From: Siderastrea radians | Taxonomy: Eukaryota > Cnidaria > Anthozoa > Scleractinia > Rhizangiidae | Direction: 5' to 3' | Assembly: GCA_964017195.1 (NCBI GenBank) | Contig: OZ024890.1 | Coordinates: forward strand, 23,683,201-23,747,200 | DNA length: 64,000 nt | In this document: positions 12,166 through 24,500 of the stretch, piece by piece | Layout: the number at the start of each line of letters is the position of its first letter | How positions within the stretch are numbered: position 1 is the stretch's first letter | Position numbers and translations under genes: made by a program | The notes under the pieces: model-generated | What the model was told of the DNA's origin: nothing | The model's input: only the letters and a program-made list of their open reading frames with translations | Database searches by the model: none

Positions 12166-15100
12166 ATGAGCTTTTCGTTTGCAATTGAGGAGTTTTCATC
12201 CTTCGGGCAAATAGTGTTCCTCTGTTTTCTGGTTTGCCTGTTCCTCTCTGGAAAAGCAGTATGGGAGCATTCTTTTTCCAAGCTGCCTCCAGGACCATGG
12301 GGTTTGCCAGTCGTAGGTAAGAGTTTGTTTCAAACTATCCGATCATTTCCTTAAAGTTTAATAGAGACGTTCAATGTTTTCAGTCCCTTGTCAGAATATA
12401 GTCAATTTCGCTAGTTCATAGCACTTCCAGAGTATTTAAATGACACAATATTGCACCTGAACTAGGGATCGTGCAGAAAGCGCAGCTAAAAACGAGAAGC
12501 ATGGTTTAAATTGATATCTTTAAAATATTGAAAAAGCTTCTGGAAAAACAAAGCCTCGCGAGAAATCGTCTGTCATCCAAAACGCAAAAGTTCACAAAGT
12601 CAGATCCCTGTGAATATTTGGTTCGTCCCAGGTGCGTCCTAAAACATTGAATGAACTAATTGAGTTTGTTCGGATTTAACAATTTATAGCTGAAAAAGCT
12701 GAAAATTCTACCAAAATTTTCCCATAAACTCTCTCTTCAAAGCAATAACTTTTCTTGGCGAGAAAGGGCCTTTGTTCTCAAAATCACCGATAAATTGCAT
12801 AATGAATAAATAATTATGAGCTCAGCCAGTTGCATGACACGAGCGTAGAGGCTTGGTGAATGTTGCGTGCTCTTAGCCGAATTACTATAGTGATGTGGCA
12901 CTGTTTATCTTCAGTGCTTTTTTTGCACCAAGAAAACCAAATAAGCATGACTTCAGCCTTGAGATAAAAATTTCAAAACTGCACAAGACTAAAGTTTCTC
13001 TGACTCTCAGTAATCTAATTTTTAGGAGTTAATATTTAAACAATTAATCCGTATGCGACTGAATTGAAGTTTGATTAAAAGTAAAGGAATCCTTTTAAAT
13101 TAACGATCTTTTCGAGTTAACTATTGCATACTTCAGAGCAAAATTACCTACGAGCTTTCATTTGTCGAAAAAAACTGAATAGAACTTGAATCAAACTTTG
13201 CAGAAAGAGAACGGGAAGTAAAAAAAAAAAGTGTGACTCATTATATTTGAAACCTGACAACACTGAAATCTCATTTCCATGGACTTTTTAACCAAACTCT
13301 ACGCTAGCCATGTTTAACTACTGAAAAATTTCGTTCATTTTTACAAGAATCTAGTATTGTCTACATCGATCTTGATCTGTACACAAAGCAAAACTGGACT
13401 TTGACACCGAATCATACTTACTGGAATTAGTTCCATTACCAAGGAAGTCTGATGTTGCAACATTTCACGTGATCAAATTGTTTTGTGTTGTTTTGTTTTT
13501 CTTTTCACGGAAAAAAGCATATTCACTTTAGTTCAGCTGTTGACTGCATGGATGCAATTAAAGTCGTGGTTTTATTCATAAAAGGGTTCAAACCAAATCA
13601 TGTCTCCCTAATCTAGTAGAAAGAAATTACAGAATCTAGTGCTCCAGTTGGCCTAAATGCATTCATCGGCAAACTTTGTGAAGTCAGAGGACATATGTGG
13701 CCATTGAACTTGAACGTTTTTCCTGTTTGTTAACTGTCAGGTAATGCCGTGACGTCAGTTACAGCTTCAAGGCTTCAAGATTTTAACGACTGTATTCAAC
13801 TGACAGTATCATCAATTTAGTCACCTTCGTAAAAACCTGCGACTATTAAAACTGCACCAAACTCGAGAATGCCTTAAGCGACTTAGACGAATTAAGCAAA
13901 TGATAGAAAAACAGACCCTAGCTTTCGATTACCTTCGATTTTGCGGTCTCATTAAAATATCATTACTCTACCTAAATTGGGTAGCAGTCTAACCTCAATC
14001 TTAATTTTAAAGTTATCGGACCACTATCAGGATTCTGAAAGGCGCGACCATAACTTAGCTGGAACCTAAAGTGAGTTAGCAATATTGCGGAAGTGGCTGA
14101 AAGGTTTTTGGTCGACTGTTCCAGAACATGGTTAATTGCATGAACGCGCCGTGAAGACATAAGTAATCTAAAAGGCTGTAGACAAAAGCAAAAGCAAACT
14201 TTATAAAACTCGTATGCACAAGGCAAAGCTCATTGGAGAGACGGAGGCCAATATCTCGAGAATTTACCCCATTACAACGACTAACCGGCAACGAGGAGGA
14301 AAGATTTTGAAGATAGTCTTAATTGCCAAGTCTTTGAAGCAAACCGCTCTTAACCTTCCTCGATTCTGATCTATCTTAGAAGGGCATCGCAACGAACCGT
14401 AAAACAATCAACCATTTTTGTCAAAGGGGAGATTAAGATACAACCAACAGATGAGTATCTGTTCCTGTTGCCTGATGAAAGATCAGCACTCACTCTAAGA
14501 TGCGAGGGCTTTTCCTTGAGATCAAACGATGACCCAGTAGTGTCATCCTTAAACATTGAGCTCACTGGATGTGATAAAATGTACCCAGACAGTCGGTTAC
14601 TGTCAAGGGCAGTTACGTGCCATATTCCTTAGCCAATAGTAATTACACATACATATATTACAAAGTAGTGACGGCACTAATTCGATCTTTGTATATGGCA
14701 TTGAAAATCAGAGAATTTTGCTAGGGATTATGGAAGTAAAAGCTGCAGAATCCGGTTCCCAAATGAATATAAACAGAATGTGATGATGTTATAACTGTGA
14801 TGTTAGTTGCAGAGTAATAGGCAGGGCATTGGGTGGTAAGAAATGCTAGTAAATTAGCCACGATCTAAAACTTCGTGTTTAAAGCATTTCACTTTCACTC
14901 AGTGACCACGTTGTGTAGCAGGTGACCGACTAACGAGAAATAGAGATCCACAATAATAGAACTTTAGCTTGGATGCTCTTAGGGACAGCGAAGATAAGCT
15001 AAAATTTGATAGAAAACCTCAGGGATTTCACGATCAAGATTTCATAACCTGAAAAAATATTCCTCGCATAAATTATAACAACTTTGAGTAAACATGGATG

Positions 15101-17085
15101 GAAGGATTAAACACTGACAACTGTCGCATTGGTGAATAAATGCTAAATCTTGTACATACTTGTGCAAGGAAACAAAGACATCACCTAGAAAACTTTTTGC
15201 GCCACCTTAGCATTAAGATTCCCCCATAGAAAGATGTAGAAGATTGTGTACGTGTGGCAGTTACAAACTGAACAATCGAGTATTCAAGTACTCATGGCCA
15301 AAAACATGAGTACATAATGACCTATTTTTCATGCTTCACGCTCATCGCCAGGCTTCTAGCACGAATGCGGGGTTTTGTTTTTCAAGCATTAGCTCTTACC
15401 TACCCCGGAGGGTTCAATTTTACGGTTTTATAGTCAATAACGAAATATAAGGAGGCCATGCTTCACCCATCATTCGAGAAAGTGCAAAGGTTAATGTATC
15501 GTCAGAGCTAATTGTAGGACAGTGATTAAAGGCAATGCATTGAACCGTCATTAGCAGCTCTGTGCAATTTTTAAAAAACAATTACATGAAATATATGGCG
15601 AAAAATATTACTCAAATCTATGCTTCTAATCCTGATTTCCACTCGAAAAATAAGATGGTGTTTTTTTTCACATTAGGGGCTTGTTTCCGCCTGGGAAAGA
15701 ACCCACATCTTGAGTTCACAAAAATGGCGCAGAAATACGGCGACGTGTTCAGCCTGATGCTTGGAAATCGTTTGGTTGTGGTGCTAAATGGCGTAAATGC
15801 CATCCAAGAAGCCATTATCAAACACTCGAAAGCCTTTGCTGGGCGGCCTCAACTGCACACCTTTCAGATCGCAAATCCGTATGGTAACATGCTCTCCCTG
15901 TCAGATTACTCGCCCCAATGGAGGCTTTCTCGTAAGATGACCGTTTGTGCCATCCACAACTTCACCAAGAACACAGACGCCTTTGGAGAGAAACTCCTGC
16001 AAGAATCTCAGCGTCTGACTCACTGTTTCAAGCAACAGAAGGGAAAGCCAGTTAATGCTCTCAGACATCTACAGTGCGCAACAGCAAACACCATCCTTAA
16101 TGCGCTCTTCGGAGTCGAACGTTCATACGACGATGAAGAACTCGGAAAAATTCTCGACCTCAGCGACAATTTCCGACAGGCAGTTCATGGCAGCAGCCAC
16201 GTCGATTTCCTGCCACTGTTAAAGTATCTTCCAAGTAAGGCGCTTTCAAATCTTAAATTGTTAATAAACATCCATTTGTGTGCAGTCACCAAGATGTTTG
16301 AGAAGAACAAAGAATCCTATGGTGACGGACAAGTTCGAAATATCGCAGACAGTTTTATCAGCGTCGTTGAAAGGGAAACTGAAAAAGAGAGAGAAAGTCG
16401 GCCAGCCGGAGAGGATACCGTAAGCATGGCTCCACTGCTCAACGACGAGCAGATCATTGCACTGCTGGGAGATCTCTTTGGTGCCGGTTTTGACACTTCG
16501 TCCATCACTCTCTACTGGGCTCTGGCATACTTGGTGAGATATCCCGACATTCAGCGCCAGTTGCATGAAGAATTAGAACACGTGATTGGACGAGAACGAC
16601 TGCCAACCCTTCAAGACATAGAGTCACTTCCCTTCCTCCAAGCTACAGTCTATGAGCTGTTAAGGGTGACCAGCATTGTATCTCTTGCAGTACCTCGATC
16701 CACCACCACAGAGACGAACATCTGGGACTTCACAATCCCGAAAGACACAATCGTCTTCGTTAACCTATGGTCCGTGCACCACGATCCAGAAACCTGGAAA
16801 GACCCGGATGTTTTCAACCCCAGTCGTTTTCTTGATGGAGCCGGTCAGGTGATCGATCCAAAGTTCCTCGGGGGGTTCATGCCATTCTCGGGCGGTCGGC
16901 GTAAGTGTCCTGGTGAAGCTATGGTCTCTAAAACAATTTCAACTTTCCTTGGGGCGCTGCTTCATAGTTTTCGTTTCACACAAGATGGTTTGCCAGCTGA
17001 GTATCAAGGAATTAATCTTCAGGGTCAGCCCGGTCTCACTTTGATGCCAGAGACATTTTACGTGAAAGTAGAAGAACGCTTTTAA
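12166..17085 (+). CDS. Cytochrome P450 gene 2 (type A, clan 2, CYP1/CYP17-like), intact
   Basis: Exons 12166-12316 and 15677-17085; the junction codon is GGG, split as G|GG. The product is 519 residues, normal for a microsomal P450. Seen: N-terminal anchor at about 15-33 (QILFLCFLV-type, here QIVFLCFLV), hinge KLPPGPWG at 39-46, C-helix WRLSR at 132-136, I-helix AGFDTS at 320-325, E377 and R380 of ExxR, PSRF at 432-435, haem loop FSGGRRKCPG at 454-463 with the thiolate ligand Cys461. Known for the family: O2 activation at haem iron using electrons from P450 reductase, active site on the cytosolic face of the ER. Whether the substrate is a steroid, xenobiotic or fatty acid cannot be told. Type-A mark: residues 246-252 read LINIHLC where type B has TIK.VLG. 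The intron side of exon 2 is open for 39 codons upstream of the acceptor, but the acceptor and paralogues show that this part is not coding. Confidence 0.95.
12317..15676 (+). other. Intron of gene 2
   Basis: 3.36 kb, donor GTAAGAG and acceptor CACATTAG. It aligns end to end with the gene 4 intron. It lacks the roughly 1.2-kb fold-back block found before exon 2 in type-B genes, which explains its shorter length. Nothing else is recognised. Confidence 0.75.
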
Positions 17086-17132
17086 AGAGACATTAACGAA
17101 CACTCAACGGTAGCAAAGAAAACGTATTCGTT

Positions 17133-17138
17133 AATAAA
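17133..17138 (+). promoter_or_regulatory. Polyadenylation signal of gene 2
   Basis: AATAAA 48 nt after the stop codon, in a 3' UTR conserved in genes 3 (27633-27638), 4 (39874-39879) and 5 (50635-50640). In the unit C fragment the hexamer has become AATAAG. Confidence 0.7.
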
Positions 17139-17343
17139 CGTTTTGCCCATATAAAGGGAGGTTTTGATAACTGACGGACATCGTTTGATGCGTTTTAATG
17201 AAATGTTGCATTTCATGAATGTAAAAATTGTTCATAAGTTGAGTTACGCTAGCGTTTTTAGATTCTTCCCGATACGACTATGTGACTGTACCTAAGTTTT
17301 TAAATAGCATTTTTTTATACCTGTTGGAGCTATTTTTTAATGA

Positions 17344-17523
17344 TAATATGAGATTTTGATCGTCCAAAACTTTCCGGTAATGTATTGTGCTGTTTTAAGG
17401 GGAAGAGACGTAGACTTCTTAAGTGGCAATTTAATAATAATATGAGATTTTGATCGTCCAAAACTTTCTAGTAATGTATTGTGCTGCTTTAAGGGGATGA
17501 GACGTAGACTTTCAAGTGGCAAT
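17344..17523 (+). repeat. 94-bp tandem duplication downstream of gene 2
   Basis: Two adjacent copies start TAATATGAGATTTTGATCG at 17344 and 17438 and end AAGTGGCAAT. The same pair with the same period occurs after gene 4. Type-B genes and unit C show only one relative of the unit, so the doubling preceded the unit A/B duplication. Confidence 0.8.
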
Positions 17524-17998
17524 CGTTTTTGCGTCGACGTCACGCAGATCGCACCTTCGTTCGATGGGTCGATTCCTGATCTCAGTTCTGGTACCGGTAT
17601 TTTGTCTTTAAGCGACAAAAGCATGTTAAAGCTTCTGGTTCTAATTGGCCAAGATCGCAACAACAAGAAAATACCGAAAAAAAAAAGGCCAAACGAATAA
17701 ACGCACTGCTCGGTAGCGAAGTTTTATTTGAATGGTCACACTTGAGGATTTCATCCACTCACTCAAAAGATAAAACCACCTTGTACAGAATTATTAAGAG
17801 CACCACAGGAAAGCACTGCTCGGTAGCTTATACATTGGAATGATCCGACACGTTAGGATTTCATCCATATACTCAAACGCGTTAGAACCATAATACACGG
17901 CTCAGAAAGTGAAGACGTCCACTTCCTATTCGACCTGGAAACACGTGTGCACTGAAGAGATATACATTGCAATTTCCATTATTTTTATTTTAAATTAA

Positions 17999-18711
17999 GG
18001 TGTTTAGATACAGTTTTTTGGGGACCATACCTCACTTTTAAAATCGGCTCTTAGACAGTCTTCATCTTGTCTGATCAACGTGAAATTTGCAGTACTTGTT
18101 GGTTTGGATTAAACTTTAGCGTGGTTTACATTTTGTAAAAATCGATATTTCGATGACAACGATAATCAAAAATCCTCGAAAACAGTAAAATTAAAATTTT
18201 GCGCGATCCAGATTTCACTTTGGAAAGAAAAACCATCATCTTAAACTGTGGTGCATGGCAAACAAAATATACAAGAACAAAAAAATTCTGTATGTTTGTT
18301 TTGAACTAAATCGCAAAAACATGTTCAACCTTAGTTTTTGCCTAGTAATAGTAAATGCACCAAAAAATAATCCACGTTTTGAGGAAATGGCTAGAAAATA
18401 CTGTTAAAATGCAGCTTTTACTTGCTATTTTATGCCTAGAAAGTTTTGTTGAAACTGGTCTCGAGAACGACTTGTTTTTCTAAGATCATTCGTGTAAGAA
18501 TTTTGTGGTAATTTTTGAATTTGAGCGCTTTTGCGAAAATCATGAGAACGGCTCGATAGATTTTTTTAAAACATTAAACACGCGTGCTTGACGATTTTAC
18601 TGTTTTCGAGGATTTTTGTTTATCGTTGTCATGGAAATATCGATTTTTACAAAATGTAAACCACGATTCAAAAGGTTAGGTATGGTCCCCAAAAAACTGT
18701 ATCGAAACACC
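17999..18711. mobile_element. 713-bp fold-back MITE flanked by TTAA, unit A only
   Basis: The ends AAGGTGTTT(A/C)GATACAG and its complement form an inverted repeat of about 36 bp. A second, inner inverted repeat of about 70 bp (18119-18190 against 18593-18665) makes the element largely self-complementary. TTAA flanks both sides (17995-17998 and 18712-18715). Units B (around 40712) and C (around 55500) have an empty site with a single TTAA, so the insertion postdates the duplication. TTAA suggests piggyBac-type mobilisation, but because the ends are AA/TT a TA duplication is also possible. It has no coding capacity. Confidence 0.8.
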
Positions 18712-18715
18712 TTAA

Positions 18716-19928
18716 TTCTTATATTATTCCATAGGGCCCCTTTCCGCCAAAGTTTCTAAATGGGTACAAAATTCGGCAAATTGGTAGAAAAAATCTGATA
18801 TGCTACATGCAGCTGAACGGTTGCTGTAGCATGAAGCAGCCACGCGTGCGAGTATTACGTGCTCCCCTTTGGATGAGATGGTACTCTCTCGCAAGGATAC
18901 TCTAAGCATTTAGTTAGGTTAGCCGGTACGTGTTTAGGTAATGTAGACAATTTGGAAAGCTAAGTTTCATGTCACCACATGCAGAAACCACGACTCGAAA
19001 CAAAACCTTTCAGGCGAACGTAAGCCGAGGGGTTCAGCATTAGACGATAACGTATCTACACGGGTGCAAGGGAATCCTTTCACGTACCAGCATCCTAACC
19101 AGGCGCACAGTAGTGTTCAATGTTCCTACAGAGCTCTTGCGGAGCCGTAGCTAGGTGTCGTTAAATGTGGGCCCTGTAATTGACTTTTTTGAGACCTCGT
19201 TATAAAAAGGTTTTTCATATTATTTATCTTTGTTTTACAGTTTACTCTTTTACTATAGTTTATACCATAATTTCTAGTTAATGTCACCTGTCATCTAGTG
19301 AACGTGTCACGGACTAGTGACTTCCACCCATTTGTGGTTCGAAAGCAAATGTGTCAACACACTCGCGATCTCGATCTCGTCAACATTCTTAAATAGTACC
19401 TCCGAAAGACACTGCTCAACAGCCTTCATTAAAATGGTCGTAACTCGGCATTTTGCTGACTACAAGCCCTAATATGTAAATGTAAATAACAGTCCCACGA
19501 ACGAGATCTGGTGGTTGTTGCAGAGGACACCCAAGCTCGCGAGCAGCCCAATTTAGTGGCAAAATATAGTGATTTCTTCGGAATTGACTTGATCGCTTGT
19601 TTAGTCAGCAAACTAAAAATGACAATAAATAGCTATAGGCAATTAGATTTACATACCAGATCAAATATTTGTTCTTGTATTGTTTCATGTCCGTCTCAAA
19701 GCTTTTCAGCCGCATTTCAGGCAGTTTTTAGGTTTTCGAAACCGTCTTTGTACACATCAAAATAGAGTATCAAAATATCTCTTCGCCTCTTCTTAAAAGG
19801 ACAAATTATTCCATTTGTGTTTCCTGTTTTCTCTTGTGAAATCAATCCTTTTTATGTATCTCCTGAATAAGAATCACCAGTGGACAGAAGACACAAAAGG
19901 TGAATTGAATGTTCCAACAACAAAATTT
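18716..19928. other. Spacer downstream of gene 2
   Basis: Conserved with 40717-41933 and 55520-57007. A 61-codon antisense frame is identical in two units but broken in unit C and resembles nothing known. No gene is supported. Confidence 0.5.
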
Positions 19929-19931
19929 TAA

Positions 19932-20277
19932 GGGAGCGGTCATTATTTATCACCTGGTGGGAGGGGGGGGGAAGGGCCGAAGAGTTTTTGAGGCAGGGGA
20001 TCACTTGATTTCACGTGCGAAACAGGGGGGGGTCACTTAGTGAAGCTAAGACAGAAAGGGTTGTGTCAGATTTGAACCCTTTTATTTTCGACTTGTGCTA
20101 TGATGACGAGCTTCATGCCAGGATTAATGACATGATAGCTTGAGCTTTAGAAATTTGGGTCATTTGTAATGATTATAATACAACAGGTTTTATAGCGCGT
20201 TGCAGTTTTAGATGCATTTTTAGCCAATTCAGAAGACCCAAATATAAAAACTTCCCACTAAACGGTTTGATGGTCCC
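19932..20277. mobile_element. Harbinger-like MITE, unit A copy (internally deleted)
   Basis: The ends GGGAGCGGTCATTATTTATC and ...TGGTCCC are flanked by TAA (19929-19931 and 20278-20280). Relative to the 819-bp copy in unit B it lacks about 470 bp, including most of the right terminal repeat: the sequence jumps from GGTTTGATG straight to GTCCCTAA. It is therefore immobile. The same insertion site in three units shows that it predates the duplications. Confidence 0.75.
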
Positions 20278-20280
20278 TAA

Positions 20281-21219
20281 ATGTTGCGTTTCAGAAAGTG
20301 GACAACAAGACCGAAAATTTACCTCTGGAAGTGAAAGATTACTACCACGTGTACGCTGTACGCGGCGTAGTTAAACAAGTGTAATTGAAGATTCGGGACG
20401 CTGTGCATGCCAAGCGAATTAAACGCGTCGCAACAAATGGATGTATTTGATCCATAAGCTCTAGAGACATTTATTTACTTTTGTAATAGTGATAAACTAA
20501 AACGAAAACGTTTAAACGAATAAAGGTGCATGGCATTAACTAGGCAACGAATCCAGAGTTATTCGCTAAATTGTAGAAAAAGAATACACAGTTCACAGCT
20601 GAGTTCACAATCTAGTCTTGGAGCCAGTATAGTGCAGAGCAATACCTTATCACGTGAGAGTCGCGTTCACATAGACTGAGCTGGAACAACCTTTCACCTT
20701 GCAGATCAATACCTGCCTCACTAAATCTCTCCACCAATCATTGCCATCCAAATATGAGCGGTACTCAGACATCAATTATTTTAGTTGTTCTCCATTCAAA
20801 TAACACCGCAAAAGAAATGATTACAGCGGTTAACCAAAACTGGTGGTGGTCAAGCAGAAACCCTTGGCTATTTTCGCCTATCTATATATGACCCAAGGGC
20901 TATTTAATCAATTCTCCCAGCAAGGGCGCTGCAAAAATAGCATCCATTGGCTTTTTTTTCTACGTATTGATACCTCTCAGTAGGTTTAAACCACCTTCAA
21001 AGCGTAACCGTTCCTCTGTTTAGTAACGTTCGTTTCTGACTTTGTTCATGTACAAAGCTGAGCACATTAATGTCGATTAATAGGACTTCATTTCGCAGCC
21101 GGAACAAAACCACGAATAGGTTAAATGGGATCAAAACCATTGTGCTTATACATTAATATATTGACGTTATAATACCAGTCCCGAAAAAGCATGCACCACC
21201 GAACAAAAAGAGCACTTGC
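20281..21219. other. Spacer upstream of gene 3
   Basis: Conserved upstream sequence shared with 42759-43690 and 57819-58740, and more weakly with 33840-34680. It includes the CTGCCTCACTAAA...CACCAATC...TTGCCATCCA block seen upstream of every copy. No gene is supported. Confidence 0.5.
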
Positions 21220-21224
21220 TCAAA

Positions 21225-21437
21225 ACGTGAACCAATAAATAACTGTCTCTTTATTTGACACCAAAAGAATAGCGTGATTATGGCCGATAAATAGATAAGA
21301 GTTCAACGGGGTGTAAACAATTAGTTCGCTTATTTATACTCGATTTTTTGTCTCTCTTGAGACCATTTGAACCTTGAACAGCAAGGTGCTAGCACGAAGA
21401 AGTAGGTAAAATTTTCTATTTCCTTTGAAGAGTCAAC
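21225..21437 (+). promoter_or_regulatory. Promoter and 5' UTR of gene 3
   Basis: CCAAT just before 21236, TAGCGTG at 21270-21276, a perfect forkhead-type TGTAAACA at 21312-21319, TATTTATA at 21331-21338, ATG at 21438. The order is the same as in the intact paralogues, so the promoter itself is not damaged although the coding region has a stop. Confidence 0.6.
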
Positions 21438-21588
21438 ATGAGCTTTTCGTTTGCAATTGAGGAGTTTTCATCCTTCGGGCAAATTTTGTTCCTTTGTTTT
21501 CTGGTTTGCCTGTTCCTCTCTGGAAAAGCAGTATGGGAGCATTCTCTTTCCAAGCTGCCTCCAGGACCATGGGGTTTGCCAGTCGTAG

Positions 21589-24500
21589 GTAAGAGGTTGT
21601 TTCAATCAGCTCAGATAATTTTCTGTATAGTCTAATGAATAGGGACCGTTCAATGTTTAACTCCCTTGTCATAATAGACAGTTTTCGCTAGTTTTAAGCA
21701 AAACACTTTCAGCTTATTTAGATGACCAATCAGTTAAAACAAAGATCTAGATCTCTAGATGAGATCGTGCAGTAAGGACAGTAAAAACAAGAAGGGTAGA
21801 GTGAATTGATATGTTTTAAATATTGACAAAGCTGCTGGGAAAACAAGCGTCGCAAGAGGTCGTGTGTTAACCAAAACACAAAAGTTTACAACGGTTAGAG
21901 TCTGTGGCTCCCAGGTGCATCCTAAAATTCTGAATAAGCGGCTGATCGACATCGCTCGAATTTAACAGTTTATCACTGAAAAATCTGAAAATTCGACCAG
22001 AATTTGAACTGATAAACTCTTTCTTCAAAGCAGTAACTCTTTCTTGGCAAGAAAGGCCCTTTGTTCTCAAAATCACCGCTAAAATTGCATAATGAATGAA
22101 TAATTAGTAAGCCCAGCCCTTTGCATGACACGAGCGTAGAGGCTTGGTAAATGTTGCGTGCTCTTAGCCGAATTACTATAGTGATGTGGCACTGTTTATC
22201 TTTAGTGATTTTTTTTTCACCAAGAAAATCAAATAAAGCGTGACTTCAGCCTTGAGATCACAATTTTTAAACCGCACAGGACTATTAAAAACTTAAGTTT
22301 CTCTTACTCTCAGTTCTATTATCAGCAGTTAATATTTAAACAATCAATCAATCCGTATTCGACTGAATTAAAGTCCGATTATTAAAAAATAAGGAAATCC
22401 TTTAAGATTAATAATCTTTTTAAGTTAACTATTGGACGCGTCATAGCAAAATTATCCACGAGCTTTCATTTATGAATGAATACTGAATAGAACTTGAATT
22501 AAAATTTGCGGAGAAGAACAAAAAGTTAAAACAAAACAACTCCTAAACTTAACAACGGAAAAATTTCATTTTGGTCGACTTTTAACGATACTCTACGCTT
22601 AGCCATATTTAACTGCTGAAAAATTTTGCTTTTTTTGCAAGAATCGCCAGTATTGCCTATATCGATCTTGAACTGTACACAAAGCAAAAGTGGACTTTGA
22701 CACCAAATTACTTACCGGAATTACTTCATTTACCAAGGGAGTCTAATCTTGCAACATTTCACGTGAACAAATTGTTTTGCCTTGTTTATTTTTTTTCAGG
22801 GAAAAAATCATATTTGCTTTAGTTTAGTTGTTGAGTGGATAAATGCAATTAACATGGTGATAGTATTTATAACAGGCTTCAAATCAAATCATAGCTCCCT
22901 TACCTACAGGAAAGATACCGAAATCTAGACCTCCATTTAGCCTTAATGCGTTCATCGGCAAAAGTTGTGAAATCAGATGATATTTGTGGCCATTAAACTT
23001 GAACCTTTTTCCTGTTTGTTAACTGTCAGGTAATGACGTCAGTTACAGCTTCAAGGCTTCAAGATTTTGACGACTTTTGTCATCTGACAGTATCAACAAT
23101 TTAGTCATCTTTCGTAACTAAAATCAGCGGCCTCAAGCGACTTAAGCAAATGACAAAAAACATGCACTGGCTTTCGATTTCCTTCGTTTTTTTTTCTGTG
23201 TCATTAAACTATCATTACTCTACCTAAATTAGGTAGTGGTCTAGCCTTAATCTTAATTTTAAAGTTATCGGAGCACTATCAGGATTTTGAAAGGCGCGAC
23301 CAGAACTTAGCTGGAGCCTCAAGTGCCTTGGCTAGCGATTAGTCTGTTTCAGAACTTATATAGTTAGATTTTTGCATGAACACGCCTTGGAGACATAAGT
23401 AATGTAAAGGCTATAGGCAAAAACAAAAGTAAACATATTTCACTAACGTTAATTTTATAAAACTGTATGCTCCCGAGACAAAGTTAATTCATCAATACTA
23501 CCTACGAGGAGAAATGAGAGAATTAAGACATCCAGGCCAGTGACAACTCGAGAATTTGCCCCTTAGAACGACTATCCAGCTATGGAGAGGAAAGATTTCT
23601 GAAGATAGCCTTAATTGTGAAGTCTTTTAAACAAAACGCTCTTAACCTTCTATGATTCTGATCTATCTGATAGGGGCATCGCAAAGAATCTTAAAACAAT
23701 AAACACCTTTTTTTAACAGATGAGTAAAACATCGATAGTCATATTTTTGATTAGCATTAAAATCTGTTCCTGTTGCCTGATGAAACAGCAGTATTTACTC
23801 TAAGATTCGCGAGTTTTTCCTTGAGATCAAACGAGGACCCAGTAGTGTCATCCTTGAACTTTGATTTCACTGGATATGATAAAATAAACCCACAACAAAA
23901 GACGAATTGTCACTAGTGGCGGCTAATTACTACTGCATGCTTCACTGCAGTCGGTTACTGTCAAGGGCAGTTACGTGCCATATTCCTTAGCCAATAGTAA
24001 TTACACATACATATATTGCAAAGCAGTGGCGACTAACACTAATTCCTTGGTATATTGCATTGAAAAGCAAAGAATTATGTTCCCATTTTGCTAGGGATTA
24101 AGGAGGTAAAAGCTGTAGAATCTTTCCCAAATGAATAAAAAAAATGTGATGATGTTAGTTGAACAGTAATAGGCAGGGCATTGAGTGGTAAGAAATGCTA
24201 GTAAATTAACCACGATCTAAAACTTCGTGTTTAAAGCATTTCACTTTCACTCAGTGACCACGTTGGGTAGCAGGTGACCGGCTAACGAGAAATAGAGATC
24301 CATAAAAGATAGAACTGTAGCTTGGATCCTTTGATGACAGCGAAGATTAGCTAAAAATTGACGGAAAACCTCAGGGATTTCACGATCAAGATTTCATAAC
24401 CTGAAAAAAGAAATATTCCTTGCATAAATTATAACAAATTTGAGTGAACATGGAAGGATTAAACACCGAAAACTGTCGCATTAGTAAATAAATGCCAAAT

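Noticed and set aside
12166..12354. Stand-alone 62-residue membrane peptide from exon 1
   Set aside because: The last 11 codons are intron sequence after a consensus donor GTAAGAG; it is exon 1 of the P450, not a separate gene.
15562..15676. Upstream extension of the gene 2 exon 2 frame by 39 codons
   Set aside because: The acceptor CACATTAG at 15676 and the exon 1 phase fit the paralogues exactly; the extension is intron that happens to lack stops and is not conserved in genes 3 and 5.
18724..18909. 61-codon minus-strand frame identical in units A and B
   Set aside because: Broken in unit C by changes and by an element, no recognisable family, and identity is expected from the recent duplication.
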